Shown: positions 23,007 through 38,879, numbered from the stretch's first letter. The stretch is DNA of 57,978 bases from Mesostigma viride (GCA_009746045.1 RPFO01002143.1:1-57978); one strand, 5' to 3'. Notes: generated by a model from the letters alone, not told the origin. Made by a program: numbers and translations.

Positions 23007-23275
23007 TAGAGGACAATGAGCCCCCCCCAGTGGGGAAGCGCCCGCGTGTGCAATCCCACGGGAGGCACGCCAGATAGCTCCCCCTCGGGCAGAGTGCGGC
23101 GGCCTAGATAGATGTTGTAGTTAGAATGCTGTTAGATAGATGAAGTATGTAGCCAATGTAGATAGATTAGACCGGTAGGAATGTTGCACCCACCCATCCA
23201 TCCATCGGGGTTAATGCTCCGTGACTCCCCAACGGGAGCACGAGTCTAATTAATTAATTAATTAATTGCTAGCTT
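23007..23275 (+). mobile_element. LINE A 3'-end fragment
   Basis: Begins inside the ORF2 C-terminus (GAGGACAATGAGCCCCCCCC) and repeats the LINE A 3' UTR of 22802-23006 with about 95% identity by eye, ending in the hairpin and (TAAT)n. It is a 5'-truncated copy placed directly behind the tail of LINE A, so either a tandem insertion into the tail or a template jump. Confidence 0.8.
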
Positions 23276-23299
23276 GTGCATGAGGGAAGATGCAGGTAT

Positions 23300-23528
23300 T
23301 AAATTAAATTAAATTAAATTAAATTAAATTAAATTATAACATGCCTCCGTTGGGAGATCATGTAGCACATATTCCTTGATGGGTGGTGGAAAGGGGAGAG
23401 CCGCGTAATCTAACTATCCTAACGCTAATCTAGTCTAGAATAGAAAAATCCTAACTGCCCTACTCGTCAAAACGCCTCCTCTTGGGGGGAGGGGGCTTGC
23501 CCACAGGGTCGGGCGTGTGAGCCTTGAC
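23300..23528 (-). mobile_element. LINE B 3'-end fragment with 12-bp TSD
   Basis: Flanked by AGATGCAGGTAT at 23288-23299 and 23529-23540. On the minus strand it encodes only the basic C-terminus (GKPPPPKRRRFDE), then a 3' UTR, hairpin CTCCCAACGGAG (23345-23356) and an (AATTT)n tail. It is a textbook 5'-truncated TPRT insertion. Confidence 0.85.
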
Positions 23529-23540
23529 AGATGCAGGTAT

Positions 23541-25382
23541 CTCTACCCCATTCCCGTACGTTGTGCAAGACACAGGGATGTAAAGCACTACAAGTGCTTC
23601 GCATTCCCCATCGGGACCGCGTGCACTTAATTTATCCCTATAATCAGTCTTTAAATCAATCAGTTCATGCGCAGTCGCCATCGTTGATCAAAAGGGTTGA
23701 TGCTCCGCGGCTCCCCAATAAGATCGCGTGACTAGTTAATATCAACGGTTGGCAAGCAAAAGAGTTCTGCTACGCGCGCGAACTAGGTTCACTTTGGTGG
23801 GCCTCCAGAAGTCTTAACAGTAGTAAGTGGGACAACTGTGATTCCACGGGCACCTCACAAGCCCATGTGCATCCGAACCTGTGCACACACGAAATAAGAA
23901 TCCTCTCAATGTCCCACAGTGCATGCTCGCGCATGTGTACTCGCGACAAAAATGTCTCGTGATTTCTCTAGTGTCCGCAAGTTCATGGCAACAAAAGGTG
24001 GTTAACAGATTGTCAAGCAAATACTGCCTTGATGCATATAGCGACAGGGCATTCAGCCTGGCCCCATTACGCTAAACTAAACAATCAACCGCAGCACTTG
24101 TATGAATTAACCCGGCCGGCCACTGGTAACATGAAAACAGCATGCCTCTTGCCATCATAGGGCCTTATAACATTCCGGCACTGATGCCTGCCATCAGCAG
24201 GTAAATGCATGAGATTGAAGGCCCAGAGACTGTGACGACAATGCTCAATGTGCACCCTTCGTAGCACCCAGCTTCCCTTGTTCAGGGCGTGCCAGTAACT
24301 GGCAGGCTGCCCTTCTTACTCTTGCAGACATAGCCTCCAAGCTTCTGACCAGCTGCCCTGGAATGTCAGTGGGTTGAGGATCACAATGCGATTGTGCTGG
24401 TTTATCGGGACTTGGTGCGCAAGGTTTCTCCAGCTGAATTGCTCCCAAGTGTGCCTTGTGGAAGGAATCGCCAAAAAGCGGGTTGTCCCAGAAATGTTGA
24501 TAAGGATGGGACCCAGCGTGGTCCTTGGGTTGCTCGATAGCATCCGGATCCAGACAGTACATCTTTGACGAAAGGCCTGGCACTTCATAAGCTCGCGACC
24601 TGAGCTTTACACGGCCAGAGGCTTCACGAAAGCGAGAATGCGCCACATATGCCGTGCCTCCGACAATTACAAGCAGAACTGGGGTGCGCAGACTGGCTGG
24701 CAGATCGACGCTGGCAGAGACAATCATAGTAAATTCCGTTAACTTTAAACTGTGACGGCTCACGTCCACAGCCCGTTGGGCCTTCTGCGTCCTCTAGAGT
24801 GCGTCTTTACTGGGCAACAATGTGCTTGTTAAGAAGGATACATGCAGGCGGAATATTTTCCTGGCCGTCAACCGATAACAGGAGTCAGGGACCTTATCCT
24901 TGAGCTTTTGTCTGCATTCCCATGACGACCAATCCATATGAGTAATTGTAAGAGTTTCATAGCCATCGTCGTGCTAAAGGCATGAAGAGAACGTACGGTG
25001 CAGCATAGTACCGCCGCCACCTTCCATTAATATACTAGGTATTTGATACCCCGTGGTCATGCAAATAACCGTCCCGTGTTTCACGTTGCGGTTATGATTG
25101 ACGATTGCCGCCCGCAACAGCGACTTGTAGAAGTTTGTGTACCGAATTCTTCTTGCTTTGGCTGGCCCCGCAAGAAGACGTCACAAAATCATGACGATGA
25201 GCACCAGGTCACATCGAATGAGCCGATAGAAATGAGTCGAAAAGCAATGACTGCGACGACGAGGCAAAATGAAATCTATGAATGGGAATTGAAACCGTGA
25301 TGAAACCTAAAAAATATGTAATGCACTCTGCTGAAAGGAACATTGGGAATCATAACGAATGAAACTAGCAGGCAAAAAGGCT
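23541..25382. other. Region without a firmly recognised gene
   Basis: Contains a degenerate LINE A-type tail near 23690-23740 and mixed-composition sequence. A minus-strand frame at 24245-24769 (listed separately) and a forward 85-codon frame at 25043-25300 carry no motif I recognise. It could hold exons of an unrecognised host gene. Confidence 0.35.
24245..24769 (-). CDS. Hypothetical open frame, possibly a host exon
   Basis: A 174-residue frame, MDVSRHSLKLTEFTMIVSAS onward, with a hydrophobic patch TPVLLVIVGGTAYVAHS and a Pro/His-rich middle (HPYQHFWDNPLFGDSF). I recognise no domain. A second minus-strand frame directly downstream (24267-24085) has similar composition, so a frameshifted or spliced larger gene is possible. 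Nothing nearby indicates function. Confidence 0.2.
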   Translation of the reverse strand: MDVSRHSLKLTEFTMIVSASVDLPASLRTPVLLVIVGGTAYVAHSRFREASGRVKLRSRAYEVPGLSSKMYCLDPDAIEQPKDHAGSHPYQHFWDNPLFGDSFHKAHLGAIQLEKPCAPSPDKPAQSHCDPQPTDIPGQLVRSLEAMSARVRRAACQLLARPEQGKLGATKGAH

Positions 25383-25485
25383 GTCCCCTGCTGGGATCGA
25401 ACCAGCGACCTCCAGATTGCTCACTGACCATTTGGACAGTTTATAGCTATGAGACTGGCGCGTCTACCGGCTGAGCTAAGGAGAC
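25383..25485 (-). tRNA. Elongator tRNA-Met (CAT) with intron
   Basis: On the minus strand: acceptor GTCTCCT pairs with AGGGGAC (one G-U), D-arm TAGCTCAGCCGGTAGA, anticodon loop CTCATAA, variable GAGGTC, T-arm CTGGTTCGATCCCAG. The anticodon is CAT. An intron of about 30 nt (25418-25447) follows the base after the anticodon, the canonical position; plants also have introns in elongator tRNA-Met. Nearly identical neighbour 50 bp away. Confidence 0.9.
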
Positions 25486-25535
25486 AGAGATCGTGATGCT
25501 GTCACATGTCACTATACGTAGGGAGACAAAAAGCT

Positions 25536-25636
25536 GTCCCCTGCTGGGATCGAACCAGCGACCTCCAGATTGCGCACCGACCTTCCGGGCAGTTTAGCTA
25601 TGAGACTGGCGCGTCTACCGGCTGAGCTAAGGAGAC
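25536..25636 (-). tRNA. Elongator tRNA-Met (CAT) with intron, second copy
   Basis: The mature sequence is identical to the copy at 25383-25485; only the intron differs (about 28 nt, with several substitutions and a deletion). The exons are conserved while the intron drifts, which argues that both genes are functional tandem duplicates. Confidence 0.9.
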
Positions 25637-25905
25637 ATGGATTGGATGACGTTTTGGCCGAACTTAGCTTACTTATATCTTTAAAAAAGGTGTGGCGCCG
25701 CGTCACTATGTACGTAGACCTACTGTAACTGCCTGTTCCCGTCGCGTCTTGCTCTCTGCTACCGTACTGTAGAATCTGTGTTTCCATCATGTTTACAAAT
25801 GGTTTCATTTTTTTGGCGGGTGGCTCACGGCCTGTCTGAGGTTTAAGATTCTAGGGTTTAAAGATCTTCATGAGACCATATTTTTTACCTCTATTTGTAT
25901 TATCA

Positions 25906-26114
25906 GGCGGAGCCAATTTTCGGAAGAACCGTTAGGTTCGCCAGAATTGGCGAAGCTTATAAGGCCGTACACGTGAGAAAACATAGGAATAGGGGATGAA
26001 AATCCGTCAATCCATCCATCCATACATCCATCCATCCATCCATCCATCCATCCACCGAATTTGTCCCGAATTTGCAAGCATAAGGGTGAGGTTCTTCCGA
26101 AAATTGGCTCCGCC
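25906..26114. mobile_element. Short element with perfect 25-bp inverted repeats
   Basis: GGCGGAGCCAATTTTCGGAAGAACC at 25906-25930 is repeated perfectly inverted at 26090-26114. The interior holds a (CATC)n microsatellite and a smaller palindrome (TTCGCCAGAATTGGCGAA). No coding capacity, total about 209 bp: MITE-like or a large hairpin. No clear TSD. Confidence 0.55.
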
Positions 26115-26685
26115 GTAGAGTTTCAACGGGCAAGTTGCAAACACGCACGTTACTTGATAGTAGCAAGTATTAGAATCGAGTCACAGTAGTAATATTCCTT
26201 AAGATTGTGAGCCCTGGATCGGAAGTGCCCCTTTCTTAAACCTCACGTCGGCGGTGTTCCGGCAAGAACCAACACGGAATCTGTTTTTTTCCGGCGGAAT
26301 CCTGGCGGAATCTGTATTCCCTCATTCCTGGTGTATCCTGCACAGTCCCGACTACTGAGTACGGTCTGGGCAAATCTGCCCAGGGAAAGCACCACAATTA
26401 TAATAAAATTTATAATAATTTATAATGCCAGTTGAGCGTAACGGCATATTGCGGCATTGCCAGTGTTTTGCCACTCATCAAAGACTCACGCTGCACACAA
26501 ACTGCTACGTAGCGCTGGATCCATTGATCGAGATGCACAGTGCACTAGCTAGTTGGCATATTTTGGCAACGTGAGACCATCGCCATTGATCGGGCCCGGC
26601 ATTGTTGAGCTAGCCCCGCTGCAGGTGACGCCGTTACTTGAACGGATTATGCACCCATAAGGGCGTTAATTGCAGCCATGCCATA
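26115..26685. other. Intergenic, upstream of the GT29 gene
   Basis: No coding sequence. Contains an AT-rich patch (TTATAATAAAATTTATAATA near 26398-26420) and should include the promoter of the GT29 gene, but I see no specific motif I would defend. Confidence 0.4.
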
Positions 26686-31294
<4,609 letters not shown>

Positions 31295-33244
31295 TCGCAT
31301 TCGAGGTCAAAGTGATTTTTTTTCGAGGTTGACGTGTGATCATATTGCAGGTTTGTTGAAGTAAAATCATATTGACCGTCCATGTATGATCACATGTGGC
31401 GCTAACGTGTGATCATACTCGCATGCAAAGTATGCCATGTGCGGTCGGGAGTTGTCCAGTGGTTGTCTCTATCTGGACAGACTGGGTTTTTAGAAGTGGC
31501 GTTTAGAGCGACATCTGCGTTCAGACATGTCAGTAGCTATGTGAAGGACAGGCATTTCGTAGTCTTGTTTATATGAAGGCTGATCGGTATTACAAATCTG
31601 GGATAATGCCCGAATGCATTAGTAATTTCCGGATTCCATCTGCCTGTGTGCAGCAGAACTTGTGGCAGTTGTGCTCGACAAAATTGTAGGTATGGTATGA
31701 CTGTTGATGCACGTGGTGATCCAACGTTACAAGCGTAGTAGATCAAAGTATTCGTCTGAAGGACTACCTAGAGAGACAATTATATAGGCGGGCGCGAAAA
31801 CCGTGGATGAAGCCGCGTGCATGGCTGTCAATCTGTAGGAAGACCTGCATGGAGCTGCAATGACGGCGATCACACAAAGGGGGCTGACCCCCTAGAGCTG
31901 TATTTGGCTTCTAGTGCATGTGTGATCGAGCCTGCTGCACGAGATTGAAGCTAGGCCGGAGAGCTTTGCGCATCACGTACGTGTTGGCTGCATGCATGCA
32001 CCTCACTCAAGATGTTTTCGAGGAGGGCCATGAGGCAGTATATTTAACGCATGCGTGCTATGGAAATGGAATGGGATGGGTGACTATCTAGCCTCTAGCT
32101 AGTTGCAGGGTCGTGGGCCTGAATCAAGTTCGATTATAAGTGAGACAACAAGCCACGAGCGGGCATGGCTGACGGCGGAGCTCATGGCATCTCAGCCCCA
32201 TATTCATTCGGCCTACTTGCATTAATTTGATGAGTTTTTTTAGATGCATCCGCCAGTATAATCAGCTACGGCTATAACGCAATACTGTGACGATGCCACC
32301 ACAACTGGCACATTTAACGTAGCCTCGACAAACAAATCGACCAAAGGCCGCTAAGCAGGTCAACCGCAAATCCTGCGAACGCTCTCGCCCTGAACCCAGC
32401 TATCCCACCCAGTTTACCTCACAATTCAACGCAATGCAAAACGCAAGGCACTCCACACCAAGCTCGCGTCACCAGCGCACATGCTCATACCCAATGGGAC
32501 GTCCGCCACTGAATTTGGCGCTGCAACCAGGGTTTTTGCATCCTGGAATGCTCTATCAAGTAGACAACCAGCGCAGGCCAGACATCGGGAGAATCCGGGC
32601 CATGGTAGCTCGAGCCTGCCGTTATCTTTTCCGCGTTCAGGATTATGAATATGAAGTGAGACAACTACGCATGGACGCATGGCGATCCAACGCCGTGGAA
32701 GGACTAGGGTAGTTGTCTGAGAGGAAAGACGCGAAGGCTGCGTGTTACGAGCCGCACCAGCGACTCCGAAAGATCCTAGTCTAGCATGGGTTACGCCTGA
32801 ATGGACTCGGAATCTGCTATCCGCGAGGACTACGGGAATGTAGCCCTGAATTCTAGCTAGTGGGCGGAAATACTAGCTAGGCCCTGAATGCACAACTAGA
32901 TAACTTATATGCATTTACATGGGCTGCACAAAGGGCATGCAGTAGTGCAGCCCAGATGTGACCCCTGGTTTGGCAGACGAGTTTTACTCAAGTCGATTTC
33001 ATTCCAAACCAAAGATGCGGAAGCCATTGCCACCTACAACATTTGTCCTAGGCTGTGCGACGGCAGCGGGCCAGCTGTGGGCCGGACCTCTAGCGTCGCA
33101 ACCCCTACGCAATATTAGCCGTAGCTTTACGCATGGTATCCGCCAGTCTGGCACGTACCCCGGTACCTGGTAGTCCCGGGTGCAGACCAGTAAACACACC
33201 AAACCGAAGGTAAAGCCACGGGTACCTGGGCCGACTGATGGAAT
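31295..33244. other. Intergenic with retroelement debris
   Basis: Directly after GT29 there are loosely repeated GTGATCATAT/GAGGTCAAAG motifs (31295-31430). ATGGCTGACGGCGGAGCTCA near 32165 is a half-LINE/LINE 5' UTR fragment, and 32560-32655 (ACAACCAGCGCAGGCCAGAC onward) is a partial Penelope-like tail on the minus strand. I see no gene in the remainder. Confidence 0.5.
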
Positions 33245-34049
33245 TAAAAAACATTAAATAATAACATGCCTCCGTTAGGAGATCATGTAGCACATATTCC
33301 TTGATGGGTGGTGGAGTGGAGGAGAGAGCCGCGTAATCGGACTATCCTAACGCTAATCTATCTAGTCTAGAAAAATCCTAACTACCCTACTCATCAAAAC
33401 GCCTCCTCCTCTTGGGGGGAGGTGGCTTGCCCACAGGGTCGGGCGTGTGAGCCTTGACAATCTTCTGCCACCGCGTCTTGTTCTGCATGGCAGTCCAAAG
33501 AAGGGAGAGAGAGTGGATGCGGTATTCAAACTGGGCTGGGACCAGTAGGTTATCCAGCAACATCTGGACGTAGTTCGTGACATGCATGTTTCCCTACCCT
33601 TTTGGGAATGCCCTTGGGGCCAGGCCAGGTCAGAATGTGCCGCCCTGGCTGGCCAAGCCGCTGGGGGCCTGCCAGACCAAGGGCGGTGTCGACCTGGCTG
33701 GTGCGAGCAAGGTGTCCTACAAATGCTAGATCCTACGGCCTGTCTAATCTCGTCCGAAATACGAGGCATGCCCTTATACAAAGACTCTAATGACGGGCGC
33801 TTGGAAAACCCTACGTTCAGGACCTGTCGGAGCATCCTGGTTACCGTGCCGCTGAGCCTGGCTGCCAGTGTGGGTGTGAGTGTCCACGCCTCGGCGCCAT
33901 ACGTGAGCACCGTGAGGACGAGGACCTTGAAGAGCATGCGCTTGCGGTGCTCGCCCAGACCCTTCATGGAGCGCCAGTAGGTGTTGAGCGAACGGAGCCT
34001 AGTAGCCCAGGCCAGGCCGATGCGGGTGTCCACATCGTCGGCGGTGTCA
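33245..34049 (-). pseudogene. LINE B 3' half with short TSD
   Basis: On the minus strand: IGLAWATRLRSLNTYW, VLVLTVLTYGAEAWTLT, RMLRQVLNVGFSKRP, LYKGMPRISDEIRQ, then a frameshifted C-terminus ending GKPPPPKRRRRFDE, the 3' UTR, a hairpin variant CTCCTAACGGAG (33270-33281) and an AT-rich tail. It is flanked by GATGGAAT at 33237-33244 and 34050-34057. The piece begins after the RT palm, so it is dead on arrival. Confidence 0.8.
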
Positions 34050-34057
34050 GATGGAAT

Positions 34058-35165
34058 AACTCGGCCAAGTCCCCCAATCTAACATAATAACTATCGAAAG
34101 TCTCAAACAATCTCAAAATGACTTTCGACTGACCAAACTATTTTATTTTAGGACTTGTTACGCCCAAACACGGGTTAGGGCCGTAACACTCCTCCCCCTC
34201 CCCAGGGGACGATGGCTATCGTCCAATCGCCCGGGGGCGCACCTCAAACAACGCCACCACAAACATGGAAAATTCAAAAGAAAACCAAAACACAATCATA
34301 CCAACGGGTTGCTGTGTACCAGCGAGAACCCATCATCATACATGCATATACTGCGCCAACTATGAGAATACTATGTCCCGATCCCTGTTCACCAGCGGAG
34401 CAGTAAGCCAGTTATTCTCGGTGTTGCCTCACAGGGACAGCACCTTTATAGTTCGGACAAAATACACTCATTCAAGTCAGCAACCCCGGGGCTCGGAGGA
34501 CAACGGCGCCCGCACCTGTGAGTGCAGGAGAAAGCTGACCAAGTCGAAGGTGCCTTTTGGCCGAATGAGCACCACCGTTGGACCCCCCACAGATGCGCAA
34601 GCTATACGATTGGGGTAGTACAAACCGATCGCATTGGGATTCAAGGCTTGGGTGCGAGAATCCCACATCTGAATGTCGACCACAAAGCCAGCCACAGGGT
34701 ACGTGCATGCAAGGGGACACTCAGTCAGTAACCCGATTACGGGCATATGTGCCCCGCAGCCTGACAGGCAAGGGCCACTACGTACCCTAGCTGCTGGCGC
34801 GGCGGTCAGTCGCTGGCACCTCAAACGGGTGTCCGTTCACGTTTCCTGACCCGGCGCTGGATTGTTCGCGCCCATGCATGCAGCGCTTGATCGCCATGCA
34901 TGCTGTCAAGTCCGGGGCTGAGCCGGCGCGCGAGGGCCGCTCCGGACACGGTTTAGGGAATGGCAGTTGTCCCTGGGGTAGAACGTCATCTGTCGTGACT
35001 CTTGCCGGTGGGCCGGCTCCCGGAAGCCTGTACGGCTGGCTATGCATACCTGACTCACGATCGGTCAATACAGACATTAACCTGTACATACCTCAAGCAT
35101 GCTGTTTCCGGCCCCACCGTCTAGGTCATCTAGTCGCTCTACACGTAAGCCAGCCATAATTTCAA
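34058..35165. other. Probable remnant of Ty3/gypsy 3' end; otherwise unassigned
   Basis: On the minus strand GGGGAGGGGGAGGAG is followed by TGTTACGGCCC and then GGGCGTAACA (about 34158-34205). That is the form of a polypurine tract next to the start of an LTR for the minus-strand element at 35437-36764. The partner LTR is not found. The rest to 35165 has no recognisable gene; minus-strand frames at 34477-34824 carry no motif I know. Confidence 0.35.
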
Positions 35166-35312
35166 TGCACAAGGATACACATTTCCATCACCATTCATCT
35201 TCATCATCCTGAACGACTCGAACACGCGGACAAGATAACGGCAGGCTCGAGCTACCATGGTCCGGATTCTCCCGATTTCTGGCCTGCGCTGGTTGTCTCC
35301 TTGATACCTCGT
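35166..35312 (+). mobile_element. Penelope-like element 3' end (short copy)
   Basis: About 145 bp matching 6503-6640 in the same orientation and 8907-9050 in reverse complement, ending GGCCTGCGCTGGTTGTCTCC. 5'-truncated. Confidence 0.65.
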
Positions 35313-35436
35313 GCAGGACCTGGCTGGTCCCCTACGTGTCCTGCAGCCCGTGGCGCGGGCTGCCTACGTACCTTACCTGGACCTGTACGGCTGCATGATG
35401 AACACCTTTCTTAATTGCTATCTCCCATCTACTGCC

Positions 35437-36764
35437 CTAGTGTAGGGCACACCTCACGATCTTGTATTCCCGAAGCAGGCGCTCACATCCGCCTAGCTCG
35501 TTCTCCGTACGCCATGAATCCTCATAGTCGTGCTGGGTAAAACACCATCGTACTCGGTACTGTCGCTGCCTGCTTCTCCCGCAATGGATGCATGTCCCGG
35601 TGGTCCACGATCTCGGCCACCTCGTCTTCCTGTTCGCCGGTCTCGATCGGGGTTGTATTCGACCGGCGGGGGCCGGCGGATTGAGGCGACCTTGGATGGA
35701 GTTCTGGTGATACAACTTGAGCTGATCGATCGCGGTGGAAGTTGGGGGAAGTGTTCCAAGAGCTTGGGATGTCGACCTTGAACATCACATCGCCCAGCTT
35801 TTCCACTGAAGACCTTGTGAGGCCCCAGGAACATAGGACGGAGCTTGGTCTTGAGCTCACCTCCTACTTTCTCGGAGAAACGTCCTAGTCCGGGGGGCCT
35901 TCCACCAGAACCCAGTTGCCTGCCTCAATCGACGGGGTGCGCGCGTCCAGGCGACTAGCGGTCCTCGCCATATAGCGCTCGGCTGCGGCTTGGTAGCCCC
36001 TGACCGCGCTGTCATGGGCCTGACGCATCTGAACCAACAGCTTCTCCACCCCTTCCAGGGTGTCCCGCCGGACCGTTTTCTCTGCCAAAGCGGGGCTCGT
36101 GAGAAGGTCGGTCGGCTTAAGCGGGTGCCTGCCAGTGTTGAGGAAGAACGGCGTGAGGCCATGGGCCGCCTAGGGGGCGTTCAAGGAGAATTCCACCAAG
36201 CCCAGAAACTCCTCCCAATTGCCTCCCACCGCGTCAGTGTATGTAGTGCCGCATGGTCTCTTGCACTGTGCGGTTCAGTCGCTCCACCAGGTGAGAGGAC
36301 GAGCTGTGGTACGCTGCATGTCCCCAATGACACCTTGGTGCCCAGTCGTTCAAAGAACTCCTGCCAGAAGCGAGCCGTGAACAACTTGTCACGGTCCGAT
36401 ATGACTTGCCGGCGCTGAGTCCGTGGTACCGAAACACGTGGTGGAGATACAACTTAGCGCAAGCCTCAGCCGTGAGCTCGGCCGGGCATGGGGCCAATTA
36501 GTGACACATGTGCATCAGGCGGTCCAAGAAAACCAAGATCATGCTGTCGACGTTCTTGGTCTTCCGGAAGGGGCCGATACTGTAAAATCCATCATCAATG
36601 AGGTAACGCCAAGCGCATTGGCGTGTTCCTGATTCGGCATATCTCCGCGATTCCAGCGGCACCGGAACGAGTTCATTCCGACAAGTATCAAGAAAGTTAT
36701 GGTGTTCCGACTTCCCGGTCGCGCGCGAGCGCGATCGAGCCGGCTGTTCTTCTAAGTCGCGCAT
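35437..36764 (-). pseudogene. Ty3/gypsy chromovirus integrase and chromodomain, decayed
   Basis: In successive minus-strand frames: DDGFYSIGPFRKTKNVDSMI and LVFLDRLMHMCH (integrase core first Asp region), ELTAEACAKLYLHHVFRYHG, FTARFWQEFFERLGT, HLVERLNRTVQETMRHYIH (third catalytic Glu region), AGNWVLVEGPPD and LGDVMFKVDIP (GPF/GPY-like). Last come DEVAEIVDHRDMHPLR and YRVRWCFTQHDYEDSW, which are the two halves of a chromodomain. The frame changes at least five times. No RT or RNase H precedes it, so most of pol is deleted. Confidence 0.75.
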
Positions 36765-37015
36765 GAATATGTGCCGACGACATATGGGGTCAACAGTAAT
36801 TCCTGGGCTGACAGGAATTAGGTGCTGAACCTACGATGGTATGGGGTCTACAACAGTGTGAGGGACGGTTAAACCACCATTCAAGAACATAAGAGGACGC
36901 ACACGTAGTGGTAGGGAAGATTCAGCTCCTACAGAGGTTATAAAAACAGGCAGGCAAAAATTTTTATCTGGGGTACTATCTAAGGACCTGTCCAGGTTAC
37001 CCCCGGCTGACAGGC

Positions 37016-38755
37016 CTACTGTTCCCCCTCCCCCCCCAAATCCATAGGAACTAACCCCGAAGAAGACCCTGGCGAAAAAGCCACTGCTGGAGGGTCACGA
37101 GGGAGCGAAGAGGGTGCGGGAGCCTGATTATCATAGGGGAACCCTGGGGGCCCTGCCTGCACAGCATTCAGCCTACTAGGGGTAGCTGAGGGAATGCGTC
37201 CTGAAGTAGGACGAATAGGAGCACGCTGAGGGGTACGAGGAGGGCGAGCGTCGGGATGAGGGGGAGCACCCGAAAGGAACTTGGGGCACTCACGTTTAAG
37301 ATGACCTACTTCCTTACAATGATAGCATGTGATATGAGAGACATCAAGGGCTGAAAGGTCAGTAACACAGATATCTAATTCTTCTACATAGGAGTTCTCC
37401 TCCTCAGGGGTAAGGATAATATTATTAATACGGGAACGGGTAGGAAGAGAAGGGGTGGTGAAGAAATCTGCTACACGCAAGAGATGCTGGCGCACATGCT
37501 TGAGGGGCAGATCAGTAAAACGGTAGGCAGAGAACTGGCGCTTGACTTCACGTAATAAGGGTCTACTGAGGCCTTGGAGGAAGCGAGCACGTACTTCTGC
37601 ACCCGACAAATCCCTAATTCGTACCATCTGAGCATCAAACTCTTTCATATACTCCTTAAATGATTTAGTACCCTGCTGCAAGGTACCAAAGGCTAATCTA
37701 TCCTGCCAATCTGAATCAGGAGGGACTAAATGGTTCTCTAAACGCTTAAACAATTCTGCTACAGAGTTAGGGTAGGCATGAGAGGCCAAAGACTCACACT
37801 GAATGAGGTTAGCAAGCTCAGGAGTAATACAGGTTGTAAGATAGTGAGGAACTAATACAGCATCAGAAAGACGCCATCTATTATGATTCTGCCACGACTC
37901 CGTGTTCTGGGTAAGCAACATAATAAAGGTGAAAAACTGTTGAGGGGTAGACTTGACATCCAGCTTGGGAAGGTTAGCAAAGAGGGGAAGAGCAGGGGGC
38001 TTAGGGGGATTAGAAGAGTCAGTTTTTCCCATAGGGCCACTATCTTCCACTGCTACATAAGCGGGATAGAAGGAAGGAAGAGGAAAAGTCTTGGGTAGGG
38101 GTCTAGAAGGGGCCACCGTTTCAGGCTGGTGCCCATAAGAGAAGGGGACAGTATATTGCTCACGAAGAGAGGAATAGGCAAAATGATCATAATTTCTATC
38201 ATCTAGGGGCATGGTGCTGAAATCACTATTAACTTCTAAATCAGCCACACGGGTAGGGACCTGGGCTGCCTCATAGGCCGTCTCAGGGTAGGACCAGGAA
38301 GCAGGTGGGTAAAAGGGAACTGCACTAGGGCGCCCAGAAGGACCGACAGGGGCAGAGGCACGACCCGTGTTAAGAGCAGGCATGGAAGGCACAGGGTGGG
38401 AAGGAGGCCTAGAAACATTGTTAGTTAGTGAGGACCTGCTGGAGGGTTGAGCCAAGGTTGCAGGAGGGGCAGGGGCCTGGTTCAGGGTAAGGGAAGGGTC
38501 ATCACTAAATCTGACCTGCATACGTTGACGTTGTTCATAGGTAGGAGGGGTAAGTGAGGGACGACGGCGACCACCAGCAATAGGAGAAGGAGGTGAGGTA
38601 CGAAGATTACCTTGAGGAGTGAGATGGTGCACCGTTTCAAGTGAGTCCCGTCGGTTACCACGATTGTTGTTATGGTTGTTAGTATTATTATTATTATTAC
38701 TCATAGTAGGAGTATTGGTAGGTATAGGCGACATGTTACCACCCACTGGATCCAT
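37016..38755 (-). CDS. Retroelement Gag with CCHC zinc knuckle
   Basis: One intact 579-codon frame from ATG 38755. It has an Asn/Pro/Ser-rich N-terminal third (a long run of Asn), a helical capsid-like middle (LFANLPKLDVKSTPQQFFTF, RFLQGLSRPLLREVKRQFSA) and a CCHC knuckle CYHCKEVGHLKREC at about residues 482-495. A Pro-rich tail ends MDLGGEGEQ. The retrotrans_gag plus zinc-knuckle plan is that of Ty3/gypsy-like Gag, which packages element RNA into particles. It is the only long intact retroelement gene here. Codon use is AT-richer than that of the viral genes next door. No pol with RT follows downstream: the decayed integrase at 35437-36764 has the right orientation but may belong to another element. 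Confidence 0.8.
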   Translation of the reverse strand: MDPVGGNMSPIPTNTPTMSNNNNNTNNHNNNRGNRRDSLETVHHLTPQGNLRTSPPSPIAGGRRRPSLTPPTYEQRQRMQVRFSDDPSLTLNQAPAPPATLAQPSSRSSLTNNVSRPPSHPVPSMPALNTGRASAPVGPSGRPSAVPFYPPASWSYPETAYEAAQVPTRVADLEVNSDFSTMPLDDRNYDHFAYSSLREQYTVPFSYGHQPETVAPSRPLPKTFPLPSFYPAYVAVEDSGPMGKTDSSNPPKPPALPLFANLPKLDVKSTPQQFFTFIMLLTQNTESWQNHNRWRLSDAVLVPHYLTTCITPELANLIQCESLASHAYPNSVAELFKRLENHLVPPDSDWQDRLAFGTLQQGTKSFKEYMKEFDAQMVRIRDLSGAEVRARFLQGLSRPLLREVKRQFSAYRFTDLPLKHVRQHLLRVADFFTTPSLPTRSRINNIILTPEEENSYVEELDICVTDLSALDVSHITCYHCKEVGHLKRECPKFLSGAPPHPDARPPRTPQRAPIRPTSGRIPSATPSRLNAVQAGPPGFPYDNQAPAPSSLPRDPPAVAFSPGSSSGLVPMDLGGEGEQ

Positions 38756-38879
38756 TTTTATTTAAGTAAATGATCAGAATTCTAACTGAAAGCAACAAGG
38801 ATAAAGGACAAGGCCTAATTTAAGGCAAGGAAAGAAAAGAAAAAGCTTTTAATGGCTTAAAAGAAGGAAACAATTTAAA

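Larger units (their letters stand above)
15600..23007 (+). mobile_element. LINE A: nearly full-length APE-type non-LTR retrotransposon
   Basis: The 5' UTR is at about 15600-15888, ORF1 at 15889-17228 and ORF2 (endonuclease plus RT) at about 17264-20807. The 3' UTR is split: its start is at 20789-20799 and it resumes at 22791 after a nested 1991-bp half-LINE. The end is a hairpin CTCCCCAACGGGAG at 22970-22983, an (ATTA)n tail, and an immediate join to another LINE A 3' fragment at 23007. The exact 5' boundary and the outer TSD are not resolved. RT architecture resembles RTE/L1-like clades, but I do not assign a clade. Confidence 0.85.
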
